A stretch of DNA of 64,000 nucleotides from the NCBI GenBank assembly GCA_902786265.1, contig CADACE010000003.1, positions 62,001 to 126,000 on the forward strand, read 5' to 3'. This stretch comes from an uncultured Chloroflexota bacterium (GTDB lineage Bacteria > Chloroflexota > Anaerolineae > Anaerolineales > Anaerolineaceae). The notes below the pieces were generated by a model. The model was not told where the DNA came from. It made no database searches and saw only the letters and a program-made list of their open reading frames with translations. Shown piece by piece: positions 35,367 through 43,681 of the stretch. The position numbers were made by a program, and so were the translations under genes. How positions within the stretch are numbered: the first letter of the stretch is position 1; every line of letters begins with the position of its first letter.

Positions 35367-36590
35367 TCATAGTGAAGCGCTGAAAACTTTTCCCTCTCCC
35401 GGGATATTTTCAGCGATCTTTCTTCCGTCTTTATATGACGCCAGTACCACAGAATTTTCTGTTAACGCTTCATAGTAATTTTCCGCGTCCAGCACAATAA
35501 AGCCGGCGGGTTTGTTTACTTCGATCCCATACCGCTCTGTCACGGAAAGGGTCCTTGCGGCATTATGGGTGATGAGTTTATAAGAATTCATGATATCCTC
35601 ATACCCCATCATCTGGCACACATGCAGCCCGAGGAACACGGCATCCCGCATTCCCCCGTTGCCCATCGGGTACCATGGATCGAAAATATCATCATTACCA
35701 AATGATACATTGAGACCTTCCGCCAGCAGCTCTTTCACGCGGGTAACACCTCTGCGTTTGGGATAGGTGTCAATACGTCCCTGCAGATGGGTGTTCACCA
35801 GCGGATTTGAGACAAAATTGATGCGGCTCATCTTCAGCAGCCGCATCAGGCGCAGCACATAGGCATTATTGTAGGAATGCATCGCGGTAGTATGGCTCGC
35901 GGTGACTTTATCATACAGTCCCAGTTCCAGCGCGCGGGCAGCTACGGTTTCCAAACCTCTCGAGGCTTCGTCATCGATCTCATCACAGTGAACATCCACC
36001 AGTTTGCCGCGGTCCGCTGCCAGCTTCAGCGCAAAATTGAGCGACTCGACGCTGTATTCCCTCGTGAATTCAAAATGAGGGATCGCGCCGACCGCGTCCG
36101 CCCCCATATCCACAGCCTCTGTCAGCAGTTCCTTCCCGTTGGGATAAGAAAGGATCCCTTCCTGAGGAAACGCGACGATCTGGATCTCCATGATGTCCTT
36201 TAATTCATCCCGGAGCCTGATCATGGTCTTCATCGCCATCAGCGACGGATCAGTCACGTCGATATGTGTGCGGATGAACTGCACTCCGTTGGAAGCATAC
36301 ATGCGGACGATCTTGCGTACACGTTCCGTGATATCAGCTTCATTCAGTTTTTCTTTGCGCTTGCTCCAGCATTCGATCCCTTCGAACAGCGTCCCGGACA
36401 TGTTCCACACCGGGTCTCCCGCTGTCAGGCAGGTATCCAGATGGACATGGGATTCAATAAACGGCGGCAGCACCAGCTTTCGTCCCAGGTCAGTGACTTC
36501 TTCCCCCGTCTTTTCTGTCAGATTCCCGATTTCCGTGATCATCCCGTTTTCAACACGGATATCCTGCGCTTCGGCAGCATTTTCAATCAA
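35367..36590 (-). CDS. codA: Cytosine deaminase-like amidohydrolase
   Basis: A metal-dependent deaminase of about 407 residues close to CodA. Ligands are ESHVHLD, DVHCDE (His), ASHTTAMHS (His) and GNDDIFDPWYPMGNG (Asp). The start is a problem: the homologous frame runs upstream through ILFKNALIEN, but the only ordinary start codon is TTG 36590, which has no ribosome site and would remove the first strand. Just upstream is the GGGGACTGT palindrome at 36630-36658, whose insertion may have displaced the original start. ATT 36608 behind GGGAG is a possible rare start. It is solitary on the minus strand. Confidence 0.82.
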   Translation of the reverse strand: MIENAAEAQDIRVENGMITEIGNLTEKTGEEVTDLGRKLVLPPFIESHVHLDTCLTAGDPVWNMSGTLFEGIECWSKRKEKLNEADITERVRKIVRMYASNGVQFIRTHIDVTDPSLMAMKTMIRLRDELKDIMEIQIVAFPQEGILSYPNGKELLTEAVDMGADAVGAIPHFEFTREYSVESLNFALKLAADRGKLVDVHCDEIDDEASRGLETVAARALELGLYDKVTASHTTAMHSYNNAYVLRLMRLLKMSRINFVSNPLVNTHLQGRIDTYPKRRGVTRVKELLAEGLNVSFGNDDIFDPWYPMGNGGMRDAVFLGLHVCQMMGYEDIMNSYKLITHNAARTLSVTERYGIEVNKPAGFIVLDAENYYEALTENSVVLASYKDGRKIAENIPGEGKVFSASL

Positions 36591-36629
36591 CGCGTTTTTG
36601 AATAAAATATTTGGTGCTCTCCCATCTCA

Positions 36630-36658
36630 GGGGACTGTCTTTTTATGGAACAGTCCCC
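36630..36658. repeat. GGGACTGTC palindromic element, copy 1
   Basis: GGGGACTGT (36630-36638) pairs with ACAGTCCCC (36650-36658) around a TTTTTATGG-type loop. A related copy lies at 55174-55202, and a half-unit GGGACAGTCCC at 36721-36731. The rest of 36591-36896 is AT-rich, with a pyrimidine-rich stretch of TTTCTTATTTCTTAC type near 36860, and holds no gene I can see. Confidence 0.75.
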
Positions 36659-36896
36659 ATCAAACAATAATACCATTTGCAAATGATAAAAACTTTTCCA
36701 AAGCTCTTTGGATCATGTCCGGGACAGTCCCACAAAGGTACATCCCAGAATAATATATTCTTAATAGAGTCCCGTAATTTTATATAAATATATCATGAAA
36801 ACAGTCCGCAAATCAATCGGGAATATTCATCAGTCCTTCAGCAGGCTGTCAACCTTTATATTTCTTATTTCTTACTTCTTATTTCTAATTTTTTCT

Positions 36897-37736
36897 TCAG
36901 CTGCTGTCAAGAAAGGCGAGCACACTCCGGTAAACAGCCGCTGTTTTTGGGTATTTTGAAATGAATTCCGGATCAACGATATCCTTCCGAAACTGGTCTT
37001 TGAACATAGGAAACCGACGGATATCCGAAAGAACCTCTTTTTCCCTTGCTGTCAGATCATCAATTGTCCTTTTCACTTCCTTTTCCGGCGGGGGACTTTG
37101 CCCGGTTTCTTCAGTAATTTGTGAATTCTCATTTTCAGATCCCGAACCCGGTGATCCCATTTCTGTTTTTCTGTAATTTTCCCGTATCTCTTTGGCGTTT
37201 GTGATTTCCGTTTCCGTTGATCCTGTTGTTTGTTTTTCATTTTCTTCCGGAGTTTCATCTGTTCTTTTGTTTTCCTGATTCGGGCCCTCAACTGTTCTTT
37301 TCTCATCCGTATCCCGGATTTGATTTTTCTTTTCCGCTTCGAAAGTTTTCGTTTCATTTTCCGCCTGCAGCTGTTCGGCAGCCTGAACTACATCTGTGCT
37401 GACTTCGCGTACTTCATTCTGAATTTCTGCTGGTCCGAATTCCGTACCCCGGATCCCCGATCCTTTTTCCCGCATAATCATCGGAGATATTTCTTCACAG
37501 CATGTCCCGGTTTCAGCGGAGACGGCCGCGACTGTATCGGCAGCCTGATTTACTGCACCTGAAGTGAGCCTGCGCGACGCGAATTTCTTATTTCCAGCAT
37601 GATCATAGGAAGAAAAAGCGCGCGGCGCTGAAAACGCACCGGGAGCAGATAATGCGGAAGAATCAGTTAATGCGGAATGAGGAATGCGGAATTCGGAATT
37701 ATCTATAATCCCGTCAGATAATTTCTTAGTATCCAT
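36897..37736 (-). CDS. Hypothetical protein with a long disordered acidic/basic middle
   Basis: A 279-residue frame. Residues 1-30 (SEFRIPHSALTDSSALSAP) are encoded by a repeat, the middle (95-215) is highly charged and low in complexity (many Glu, Lys, Thr, Asn), and only the last 65 residues (TIDDLTAREKEVLSDIRRFP, FISKYPKTAAVYRSVLAFL) look folded. No ribosome site stands before ATG 37736, so the true start may lie further in. It follows the gene at 37757-38320 after 20 bases and probably belongs with it. I do not recognise the family. Confidence 0.5.
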   Translation of the reverse strand: MDTKKLSDGIIDNSEFRIPHSALTDSSALSAPGAFSAPRAFSSYDHAGNKKFASRRLTSGAVNQAADTVAAVSAETGTCCEEISPMIMREKGSGIRGTEFGPAEIQNEVREVSTDVVQAAEQLQAENETKTFEAEKKNQIRDTDEKRTVEGPNQENKRTDETPEENEKQTTGSTETEITNAKEIRENYRKTEMGSPGSGSENENSQITEETGQSPPPEKEVKRTIDDLTAREKEVLSDIRRFPMFKDQFRKDIVDPEFISKYPKTAAVYRSVLAFLDSS

Positions 37737-37801
37737 TCCGCATTCTGCATTAGAAGCTAATTCCGCATTCCGAATTCCGCATTAACTGATTCTTCCGCAT
37801 T
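37651..37801. repeat. Large inverted repeat built of AATGCGGAATTC units, spanning two gene ends
   Basis: The left arm (37651-37700) and right arm (37759-37801) share a stretch from AATGCGGAAGAATCAGTTAA onward as perfect complements; an 11-base insertion separates further pairing. The units (AT)TCCGCATTC recur between the arms as well. The element supplies the last residues of the gene at 37757 and the first residues of the gene ending at 36897. Confidence 0.8.
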
Positions 37802-38320
37802 AATGGGTTCCGACAGTTTTTCTTTTGTCTTGAAGAGCCGCATCAGCATGTTGTTCCAGCCGATCTGGTTCATCATCAGCCGCCCGCTGATTTCCGGATA
37901 GGAGCGCATCGTCTGGAAGACACCCAGATGAGATTTCCGAAATTGATAGGATGCCACCCCAATCAGATCCTGTACCGACATCGGCACATTGCCCGGTTCT
38001 TCTCCCCGGGCATGCAGTGTGATAAGCCCGCGGCCCATCGTCGTGACTCCGTTCATGATCATCCGGCTCAATTGTATAAAGCGTTTGGAAAAATAACTTT
38101 CGTTCTTTGATTCTTCGATCCAGACCGTCATCGTCTCATAGGTAAGCCGCATGGACTCCCGTACATCGGAAACTTCCCGGGTGGTATAAGGCTGGGTGAT
38201 GCTTTCCGGCAGAGGAGAACAAGACAACAGGTCTTTGTCCCAGGGCATCAAGTGGCCGTTTTCCAGCCCCAAAAACGCTTCACGAATCATATCCTGATGC
38301 ATAAGATCTTCAAATTCCAT
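37757..38320 (-). CDS. Hypothetical protein, 187 residues
   Basis: A soluble, mostly helical protein (MEFEDLMHQDMIREAFLGLE, VSDVRESMRLTYETMTVWIE, YFSKRFIQLSRMIMNG) without membrane segments or motifs that I recognise. AAGGAGGAC stands before ATG 38320, so the start is firm. The last 15 residues or so (INAEESVNAEFGMRN) are encoded by the repeat at 37651-37801, hence the natural C-terminus was probably changed by that insertion. It may form a pair with the following gene. Confidence 0.65.
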   Translation of the reverse strand: MEFEDLMHQDMIREAFLGLENGHLMPWDKDLLSCSPLPESITQPYTTREVSDVRESMRLTYETMTVWIEESKNESYFSKRFIQLSRMIMNGVTTMGRGLITLHARGEEPGNVPMSVQDLIGVASYQFRKSHLGVFQTMRSYPEISGRLMMNQIGWNNMLMRLFKTKEKLSEPINAEESVNAEFGMRN

Positions 38321-38750
38321 TGTCCGTCCTCCTTTTTTCAGTGTTAGGTTTGAAGTGTGAAGCGTTCAGCGTTCAGTTAACTCCGGTGTTCGGTGATTGG
38401 CATCTGCTTGCTGTCAGATGAAGATTGCTGTTGCCGGTTTATTTCTTAACTTCACTCTTCACACTTCACTCTGTAAACTTATTTTGAGTCTATCACACAA
38501 TTAATAAAAAGAAAACCGGCAATGTTGTCCCTTGACAAATCATAAAAAAAGTGGTAGAGATTCAGAGCGTAATAGTCTATACGAAGTTTTTCGTAAAATT
38601 CCGGATGATCTGCTTCTCACTGCCCTCATATCCGGATAATTGCAGCCGACAGACGGAAATAGGAACAGACCTATAGCAGCTATAGCATCTCAAAGCTGAC
38701 TGTGTATCAGCAGAACCTCACAAATCTGTTTCCGAACCGGTTTAAGTTAT
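38321..38750. other. Intergenic stretch with an inverted repeat
   Basis: TGAAGTGTGAAG at 38351-38362 pairs with CTTCACACTTCA at 38457-38468, and GTTCAGCGTTCAG/TTCACTCTTCAC repeats lie beside the arms; it looks like another dispersed repeat. I find no gene in the remainder up to the terminator at 38751. Confidence 0.5.
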
Positions 38751-38805
38751 AAAAAAAAGTGACGGTCTTCCATGGCTTTTGAAAGCTTCAGCGGAAACCG
38801 TCACT
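38751..38805 (-). terminator. Terminator of the aldo/keto reductase gene
   Basis: Read on the minus strand, AGTGACGGT (38805-38797) pairs with ACCGTCACT (38766-38758), followed by a run of T (the A-run at 38751-38758). Confidence 0.75.
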
Positions 38806-38825
38806 GCGATTGAATTTCGTTATTT

Positions 38826-39968
38826 TCAGCAGCCGAAGAGCTCTGCTGTTTTGACCATTCTGTCGGCGACCTTTACGTCAAACGGACATCTGCTTTCACA
38901 GCCGCGGCAGCCGATACAGGCGGAGGCAGTCACGCCCAGCGCTTCATAGTGAGATTTCACGCTTTCCGGGACCTCCGGCTGCTGGACGGCAAGATCATAG
39001 AATTTGTTGACCATCGCGATATCGATGTTCATCGGGCAGGGTTTGCAATGTCCGCAATAAGTGCACTGACCGCTATACGAATGGATCGGAGCGGATGCAA
39101 TTACCGACGCGTAATCCTTTTTCTCATCCTCAGCCGTTTCATAGGCAACAGCCTCATCGACCTGTGCTTTGGTATCATATCCGACGAGTATCGAGGAAAC
39201 TCCCGGCCGTGTCAGCACATAATGGATGCACTGCAGCGGGGTGAATGCAGTACCGAAGGGCGAGGTTTTTGCATCAAATAATCTGCCGCCGAAAAACCCT
39301 TTCATGACCGTAATGCCCACTTCTTTTTCTTCACACAAGCGGTAAAGCGCTGCCCTTTCCTGATCAATGCCGGCAAGTCCCTTTTCATACTCCCCGAACA
39401 TCTCATCAAGATCTTCCGTTGCCGGATGCATATCAAAAGCCGGATTGATCGAGAACAGGATCATCTCGACAAAACCGGTCTCAACTGCCATTTTCGCGAT
39501 GCGCGGATTATGCGTGGACAGACCGATGTGCCGAATCACGCCCTGATCATGCAGCTCATGGACGTATTTTATGTAATCCGTGTTCATGCAGGTGTTCCAG
39601 TCTTCCACCGCGTCCACATAATGGATCATGCCGAGGTCAATATAGTCCGTTTTCATCCGCTTCAGGATATCCTCAAACGCGGGGACTACGAATTTCATAT
39701 CTCTGGTACGCACATACTGGCCGTTTTGATAAGTGGAGCCGATATGCCCCTGTACGATCCAGTTTTCCCTGTTTCCTTCTATCGCGGAACCGATGATATC
39801 CCGTGATTTCGGGTCCGGCATCCAGCAGTCAATAATGTTGATCCCCTTCGTCCCTGCATAGCGGATCAGCTCAACAGATTCCTCCTGATCATGCCTCTCC
39901 AGCCATTCACCGCCAAACCCGATCTCACTGACCTTCAATCCTGTTTTCCCAAGATTTCTGTAACGCAT
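38826..39968 (-). CDS. Aldo/keto reductase with C-terminal ferredoxin domain
   Basis: A 380-residue protein: an aldo/keto reductase barrel (MRYRNLGKTGLKVSEIGFGG, catalytic Asp/Tyr region, DYIDLGMIHYVD, HIGLSTHNPRIA) followed by a 4Fe-4S region (CTYCGHCKPCPMNIDI and CIGCRGCESRCPFDV). This two-part design is common in anaerobes and couples NAD(P)H or ferredoxin to reduction of an unknown carbonyl. It has its own terminator and stands apart from its neighbours by more than 130 bases. Confidence 0.92.
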   Translation of the reverse strand: MRYRNLGKTGLKVSEIGFGGEWLERHDQEESVELIRYAGTKGINIIDCWMPDPKSRDIIGSAIEGNRENWIVQGHIGSTYQNGQYVRTRDMKFVVPAFEDILKRMKTDYIDLGMIHYVDAVEDWNTCMNTDYIKYVHELHDQGVIRHIGLSTHNPRIAKMAVETGFVEMILFSINPAFDMHPATEDLDEMFGEYEKGLAGIDQERAALYRLCEEKEVGITVMKGFFGGRLFDAKTSPFGTAFTPLQCIHYVLTRPGVSSILVGYDTKAQVDEAVAYETAEDEKKDYASVIASAPIHSYSGQCTYCGHCKPCPMNIDIAMVNKFYDLAVQQPEVPESVKSHYEALGVTASACIGCRGCESRCPFDVKVADRMVKTAELFGC

Positions 39969-40102
39969 ACAAACCCCTTTTCTTTGTTCAGTCCCTATAC
40001 CGCGTCATGAGTGCAGTTCTGCTGTGCCGGCTCCGCGGCAGCATCAGAGCAGACCTCATGTGCTTTGTTCTGATTCGATACAATCATTTATTTTTATTAA
40101 TA

Positions 40103-40861
40103 TTATAGCCCCGGCTGATAGCTTTCCAGGATTTCAAGGATATCCGTTTTATAGACGTTTCCGTCCAGCACGTCCCCGTTTGGTGAAAAGGATACAGACC
40201 GCATATCGTGCGGGTCTTCGTCATATGGTGACGACATATCCGTGGTTTCATCAAAGTACTCACTCAGATATTTCAACGCGTTTCCACTGGGGAACACCAC
40301 ATTGCCCGGGCCGACCGGAATACCGAAGGTATCAAATTCCCGGAGAACCTCCCGGGTCCGGATATTATACGGGTTTTGATCTTCCGGACTGACAAGCCAG
40401 GCAGGACTCAGCCGGATCGGCACTCCTGCCCTTACGGCACATTCCGCAAAGAATTTCACCGGTTCAAGCGGGATGGTCTCCTGATGAAAAGCATCCGCAG
40501 AAAGAAGCAAATCATTCACACCGCTTGCCGCAAGCCTGTTTACCACTTCTTCGATCCTTTCTGACTGCTTCGAAAAATACCCGTTCGTGATCAGCTGACG
40601 CTTAAAAATCCCGATCTTTTTCCCGGTACTGTGGATCATGCAAACCACATCCGGGAAAAGCAGCGGCTCCCCGCCAAAGGTCATGAGGGAGGTGATTTGA
40701 TAATTCCCGCAGATTTTCCGAACCGCATCAACAGCGGCTTCCGCGTCAATATGTTCCTTATAATTGGAATGATCCCCTTCCGAGCAGTGCCTGCACTTCC
40801 CGGTACAGGCCATCGTCACCGTAAACTCGATCCGGTTCAGATTTCTGAGATAACGGTTCAT
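40103..40861 (-). CDS. Radical SAM protein
   Basis: A 252-residue radical SAM enzyme with CTGKCRHCSEG (Cys-x3-Cys-x2-Cys) near residue 19, the GGEPLLFPDV motif, and TNGYFSKQSERI. It has no C-terminal SPASM domain with extra Cys, so it is of the short type. The start ATG overlaps the stop of the upstream flavodoxin-like gene by 4 bases (ATGA), which joins it to the flavodoxin/YjdF operon. The substrate is unknown; a peptide or small molecule modified with electrons from the neighbouring flavin proteins is a reasonable guess. Confidence 0.85.
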   Translation of the reverse strand: MNRYLRNLNRIEFTVTMACTGKCRHCSEGDHSNYKEHIDAEAAVDAVRKICGNYQITSLMTFGGEPLLFPDVVCMIHSTGKKIGIFKRQLITNGYFSKQSERIEEVVNRLAASGVNDLLLSADAFHQETIPLEPVKFFAECAVRAGVPIRLSPAWLVSPEDQNPYNIRTREVLREFDTFGIPVGPGNVVFPSGNALKYLSEYFDETTDMSSPYDEDPHDMRSVSFSPNGDVLDGNVYKTDILEILESYQPGL

Positions 40862-41619
40862 TTCCGGTCTCCGTTCACATTTTCAACCTGTTTTTTTGCC
40901 AGCCATCCACGGAAAATACCGCCTTCGATGACAGATACGACAAAGAAAAAGATATCCGCAAAGATGATGAAGATGAAAGACGGAAGCATGATCCGGGTAT
41001 ACTTTTTCCCGAAGAATGACTTTTTCCGGACAGCATTTCCCATTCCGCCGAGATACCACAGCACCCCGATATTGAGAAACAGCAGGAACAGCGTATTTTC
41101 CGCAAAGTTCAACAAATAATCTTTCGGCAGAAAATTCCCGGTCTGCACACCGCTGAGGATCATATTGACCATCAGCAGGACCGCCTGCACGGCAAACAGG
41201 ATCCGCGTCACGTTCAGCATCACACCGCCTCCGATCCCGGTACCGCCGCCCCATCTCAGTCCGCTGCGGGCACAGAAGTTCTCAAAGATCTGCATCAGCG
41301 GTTCATTCTGCCGACCTTCGATAAAACCGTTGTTGGCAATGCAGTAAACGCCGAAATGCAGATCCTTTTCCCGGCAGTATGATTCCAGGACTTCCATGAA
41401 GCGCATTACATGGGAGGGAATGCCGTCCACATACAGCGGGAGTGAAAACACAACCGAATCGGCATCCGTGACGTGATTCAGGATCCTTTCGTGATCCGAC
41501 TTTGTCCGCAAGACTTCGGTCACCTTCTCCCCGCTTACAAACAGGCGCTCCAGCATAATAAAATAGGAGGAGGCGCAGAATCTCTTTTTCGGGCTGCAGT
41601 TGATAAAAACCGTTTTCAT
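40858..41619 (-). CDS. Flavodoxin-like oxidoreductase with membrane segments
   Basis: About 253 residues. The N-terminal half is an NAD(P)H/FMN-type flavodoxin fold (KTVFINCSPKKRFCASSYF, SVVFSLPLYVDGIPSHVMRF, GFIEGRQ, ARSGLRWGGGTGIGGGVML). The C-terminal half has three membrane segments (ILFAVQAVLLMVNMIL, LLFLNIGVLWYL, MLPSFIFIIFADIFFFVVSV). I start at ATG 41619: GGAGG lies 7 bases ahead and its ATGA overlaps the preceding stop; the ATG at 41625 is too close to that site. It probably serves as a membrane-bound electron carrier for the operon. Confidence 0.78.
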   Translation of the reverse strand: MKTVFINCSPKKRFCASSYFIMLERLFVSGEKVTEVLRTKSDHERILNHVTDADSVVFSLPLYVDGIPSHVMRFMEVLESYCREKDLHFGVYCIANNGFIEGRQNEPLMQIFENFCARSGLRWGGGTGIGGGVMLNVTRILFAVQAVLLMVNMILSGVQTGNFLPKDYLLNFAENTLFLLFLNIGVLWYLGGMGNAVRKKSFFGKKYTRIMLPSFIFIIFADIFFFVVSVIEGGIFRGWLAKKQVENVNGDRK

Positions 41620-42104
41620 AAACATGCCTCCAGCTGAGACAAATCATCGATGAATAAAACTTCCGAGCGTTCAAACCCGTCATTGATTGCGTTGCGCTGA
41701 GCCAAAAGCCGGAAGGTATCCTTTTCGGCATCCGTGACCGCGCCATAAACGATCACCTTCCAGAGATCGTGCCTGCCGTAGCGCAGGGTGTGGTGCATCT
41801 GCCTGCCTCTGTAGGTACTGAAAGGGGTGGAAGTTCCGATGGAACGGTCCAGCACATTTTTGACGGCCGAGCTGTAGGATCCGTACAGATTTTTCGTCAC
41901 GATCACAAGCTCGTCCGCCTGTCCGATCACCCGGCATACCTGACGCAGACTGTCTTTCATAAAACACTCCGCGGGATGCTTTGTCCAGCATCCGAAACAT
42001 CCCTGACAGGCAGCATATTTCCCGTCAGCGGCAATCACGTGATCACATTTGGACGCGATCAAATCGTCATATTCAAGTCCGGTATCGCTTAGTATCACTT
42101 TCAT
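41616..42104 (-). CDS. Flavodoxin family protein (NADPH-dependent FMN reductase-like)
   Basis: A 162-residue protein with the two-Cys signature CQGCFGCWTKHPAECFMKDSL, QADELVIVTKNLYGSYSSAV and LDRSIGTSTPF, features of small FMN-dependent reductases of the NADPH-dependent FMN reductase class. It is preceded by yjdF after 16 bases and overlaps the next gene by 4. The pair with the flavodoxin-like gene at 40858 recurs in gut anaerobes as far as I recall. The electron acceptor is unknown. Confidence 0.82.
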   Translation of the reverse strand: MKVILSDTGLEYDDLIASKCDHVIAADGKYAACQGCFGCWTKHPAECFMKDSLRQVCRVIGQADELVIVTKNLYGSYSSAVKNVLDRSIGTSTPFSTYRGRQMHHTLRYGRHDLWKVIVYGAVTDAEKDTFRLLAQRNAINDGFERSEVLFIDDLSQLEACL

Positions 42105-42120
42105 TGCGCTTTTTTCCTCG

Positions 42121-42567
42121 TTAATGCCCCTTCTGCTTTTCCTGCTTTTTTTGCTGTTTCAGCTCGTACTGCCTTTGTTTTTCTTCTTCCAGTTTTTCTT
42201 TGCTGATCTGTCTGCGCTCAGTCTTCATTTCCTCACGCTGCATCTGCAGAGCCTGCCGGGCTTTGGTCCCTATGCCGACAGTTTCCATCTGTTTTCCTGC
42301 CTCGCGCTGTCTGCGTTTGGGATTGTCGGCAGTCTGTTTCAGCTCGATTTCAACCGCCGGGCTGAACTTCAGCTCATAGTAATGATTAAGGATGAATTCC
42401 AGGACCTCCTGATCCTTCGGTTCAGCGCCAAATGTCACTTTGCACACGGACAGTCTGCCGTCACTTATCCGTTCAAAAACACCTGTCCAGAAGGGATCTT
42501 CAAAAAAAACTGTGAGCTTTCCCTCCCGGCTTGCAGGTTGTTTTTTCCGACAATTTTCCCCATCCAT
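42121..42567 (-). CDS. yjdF: YjdF family protein
   Basis: A 148-residue protein. LTVFFEDPFWTGVFERISDG, LSVCKVTFGAEPKD and NHYYELKFSPAV are the core of the YjdF family (DUF2992); the C-terminal third is a charged coiled coil (KQRQYELKQQKKQEKQ). In Bacilli yjdF is controlled by an azaaromatic-binding riboswitch, but only 66 bases separate this gene from the kinase upstream, too few for that RNA, so another control is likely. The reaction is unknown. It is the first gene of the YjdF-flavodoxin-flavodoxin-radical SAM unit. Confidence 0.85.
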   Translation of the reverse strand: MDGENCRKKQPASREGKLTVFFEDPFWTGVFERISDGRLSVCKVTFGAEPKDQEVLEFILNHYYELKFSPAVEIELKQTADNPKRRQREAGKQMETVGIGTKARQALQMQREEMKTERRQISKEKLEEEKQRQYELKQQKKQEKQKGH

Positions 42568-42633
42568 ATCATTTTATATCAACAGCAGGATTTCTGTGCG
42601 CATTCATGAAATATTCCTTCATTATCGGAGCCG

Positions 42634-43539
42634 TCAGACTTCATTTATCAGTCTCCGGACTTCTTCCAATTTCGGAGGGAATTTCGGCAGCGGGAAACGG
42701 GAGATCGCGACAGCGGAACACGCAGAGGCAAAACGGACCAGATCGTCATCGCTCATTCCACGCAGCAATCCATAGACACAGCCGGCTTTAAAAGTGTCTC
42801 CCGCACCAAGTGTGCTCCGCACTTCGACAGAGAAAGGTTTCATCCTGCGGATCTCGCCGTCTTTCCGGGCATACAGCATTTCTCCCCCGCCCTGCGTGAT
42901 AATTGTCAGCCCATCTGTTTCCTTCCGCATTAATTCCAGAATGGATTCAGGCGCTATTCCCTGATAATATTCTCCGGTGCATTCTTTCGATACCACATTC
43001 ACGGCAGCCATACGATGCAGAGGAGAATCATGAGGACTGTCAATGGTCACGTAAGGAACCTGATGCTTTCGGCACAGCTCCGCGGCCAGCAGGGATTCGT
43101 CACGGAAAAACGGGTCGATTGCCGCGGCTTTGCAGCCGATGACATGTTCTTCTTTCGGGATGCTCCACCATCGCAAACCGGATTCAAAAAGCGTCTGAAA
43201 TCTGCCCATGGGAGAACGCACCAGCCCTGCGATCACCACATAATCCATCACGCCGGGATCATTTTCGGCAAATTCGAGCGGGGAGAGGTCCACATTTTTG
43301 TCCGCATAAAACGCCCGGAGCATGGGAGCTACTTCAGTACCGATCCGGGTGCCGTCCATCCGTACAGAAACACCCAGAGAATCCAGTACCGTCGCAGCCG
43401 TCCCTGTTTCCCCGCCGGGCAGAAAATAATGTTCCCTGATCTCCGCATATTCATCCGGCTGCAGAAAGCCGTCCCGCAGCAGAAATGAATGCGTCCCCAA
43501 CACCTGTCCAAAGAGATAAACTTCACACTTTCGATCCAT
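42634..43539 (-). CDS. PfkB family carbohydrate kinase
   Basis: A 301-residue ribokinase-like enzyme with LPGGETGTAATVLDSLGVSV (sugar site) and STLGAGDTFKAGCVYGLLRG (ATP/catalytic motif with the Asp). It is distant from the PfkB gene at 25086, so the two are not recent duplicates. It lies on its own, between the YjdF operon and an ABC exporter. The sugar or nucleoside substrate is not clear. Confidence 0.88.
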   Translation of the reverse strand: MDRKCEVYLFGQVLGTHSFLLRDGFLQPDEYAEIREHYFLPGGETGTAATVLDSLGVSVRMDGTRIGTEVAPMLRAFYADKNVDLSPLEFAENDPGVMDYVVIAGLVRSPMGRFQTLFESGLRWWSIPKEEHVIGCKAAAIDPFFRDESLLAAELCRKHQVPYVTIDSPHDSPLHRMAAVNVVSKECTGEYYQGIAPESILELMRKETDGLTIITQGGGEMLYARKDGEIRRMKPFSVEVRSTLGAGDTFKAGCVYGLLRGMSDDDLVRFASACSAVAISRFPLPKFPPKLEEVRRLINEV

Positions 43540-43681
43540 TCCCTTATCCTCCGAAATATAGTTGAAGCTGATTCCCGTTTCCCCGATAAGATCCCGCTAT
43601 TCACAGCACATTTGTAAATTCACCTTTAGCTGTCGAAATCATCGCGAAGCATCCGCCTGTTGTTTATGAAAACAAGGCATC

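Noticed and set aside
42568..42633. Possible yjdF riboswitch before the YjdF gene
   Set aside because: Only 66 bases are available between the genes, and no fold of the expected kind is visible.
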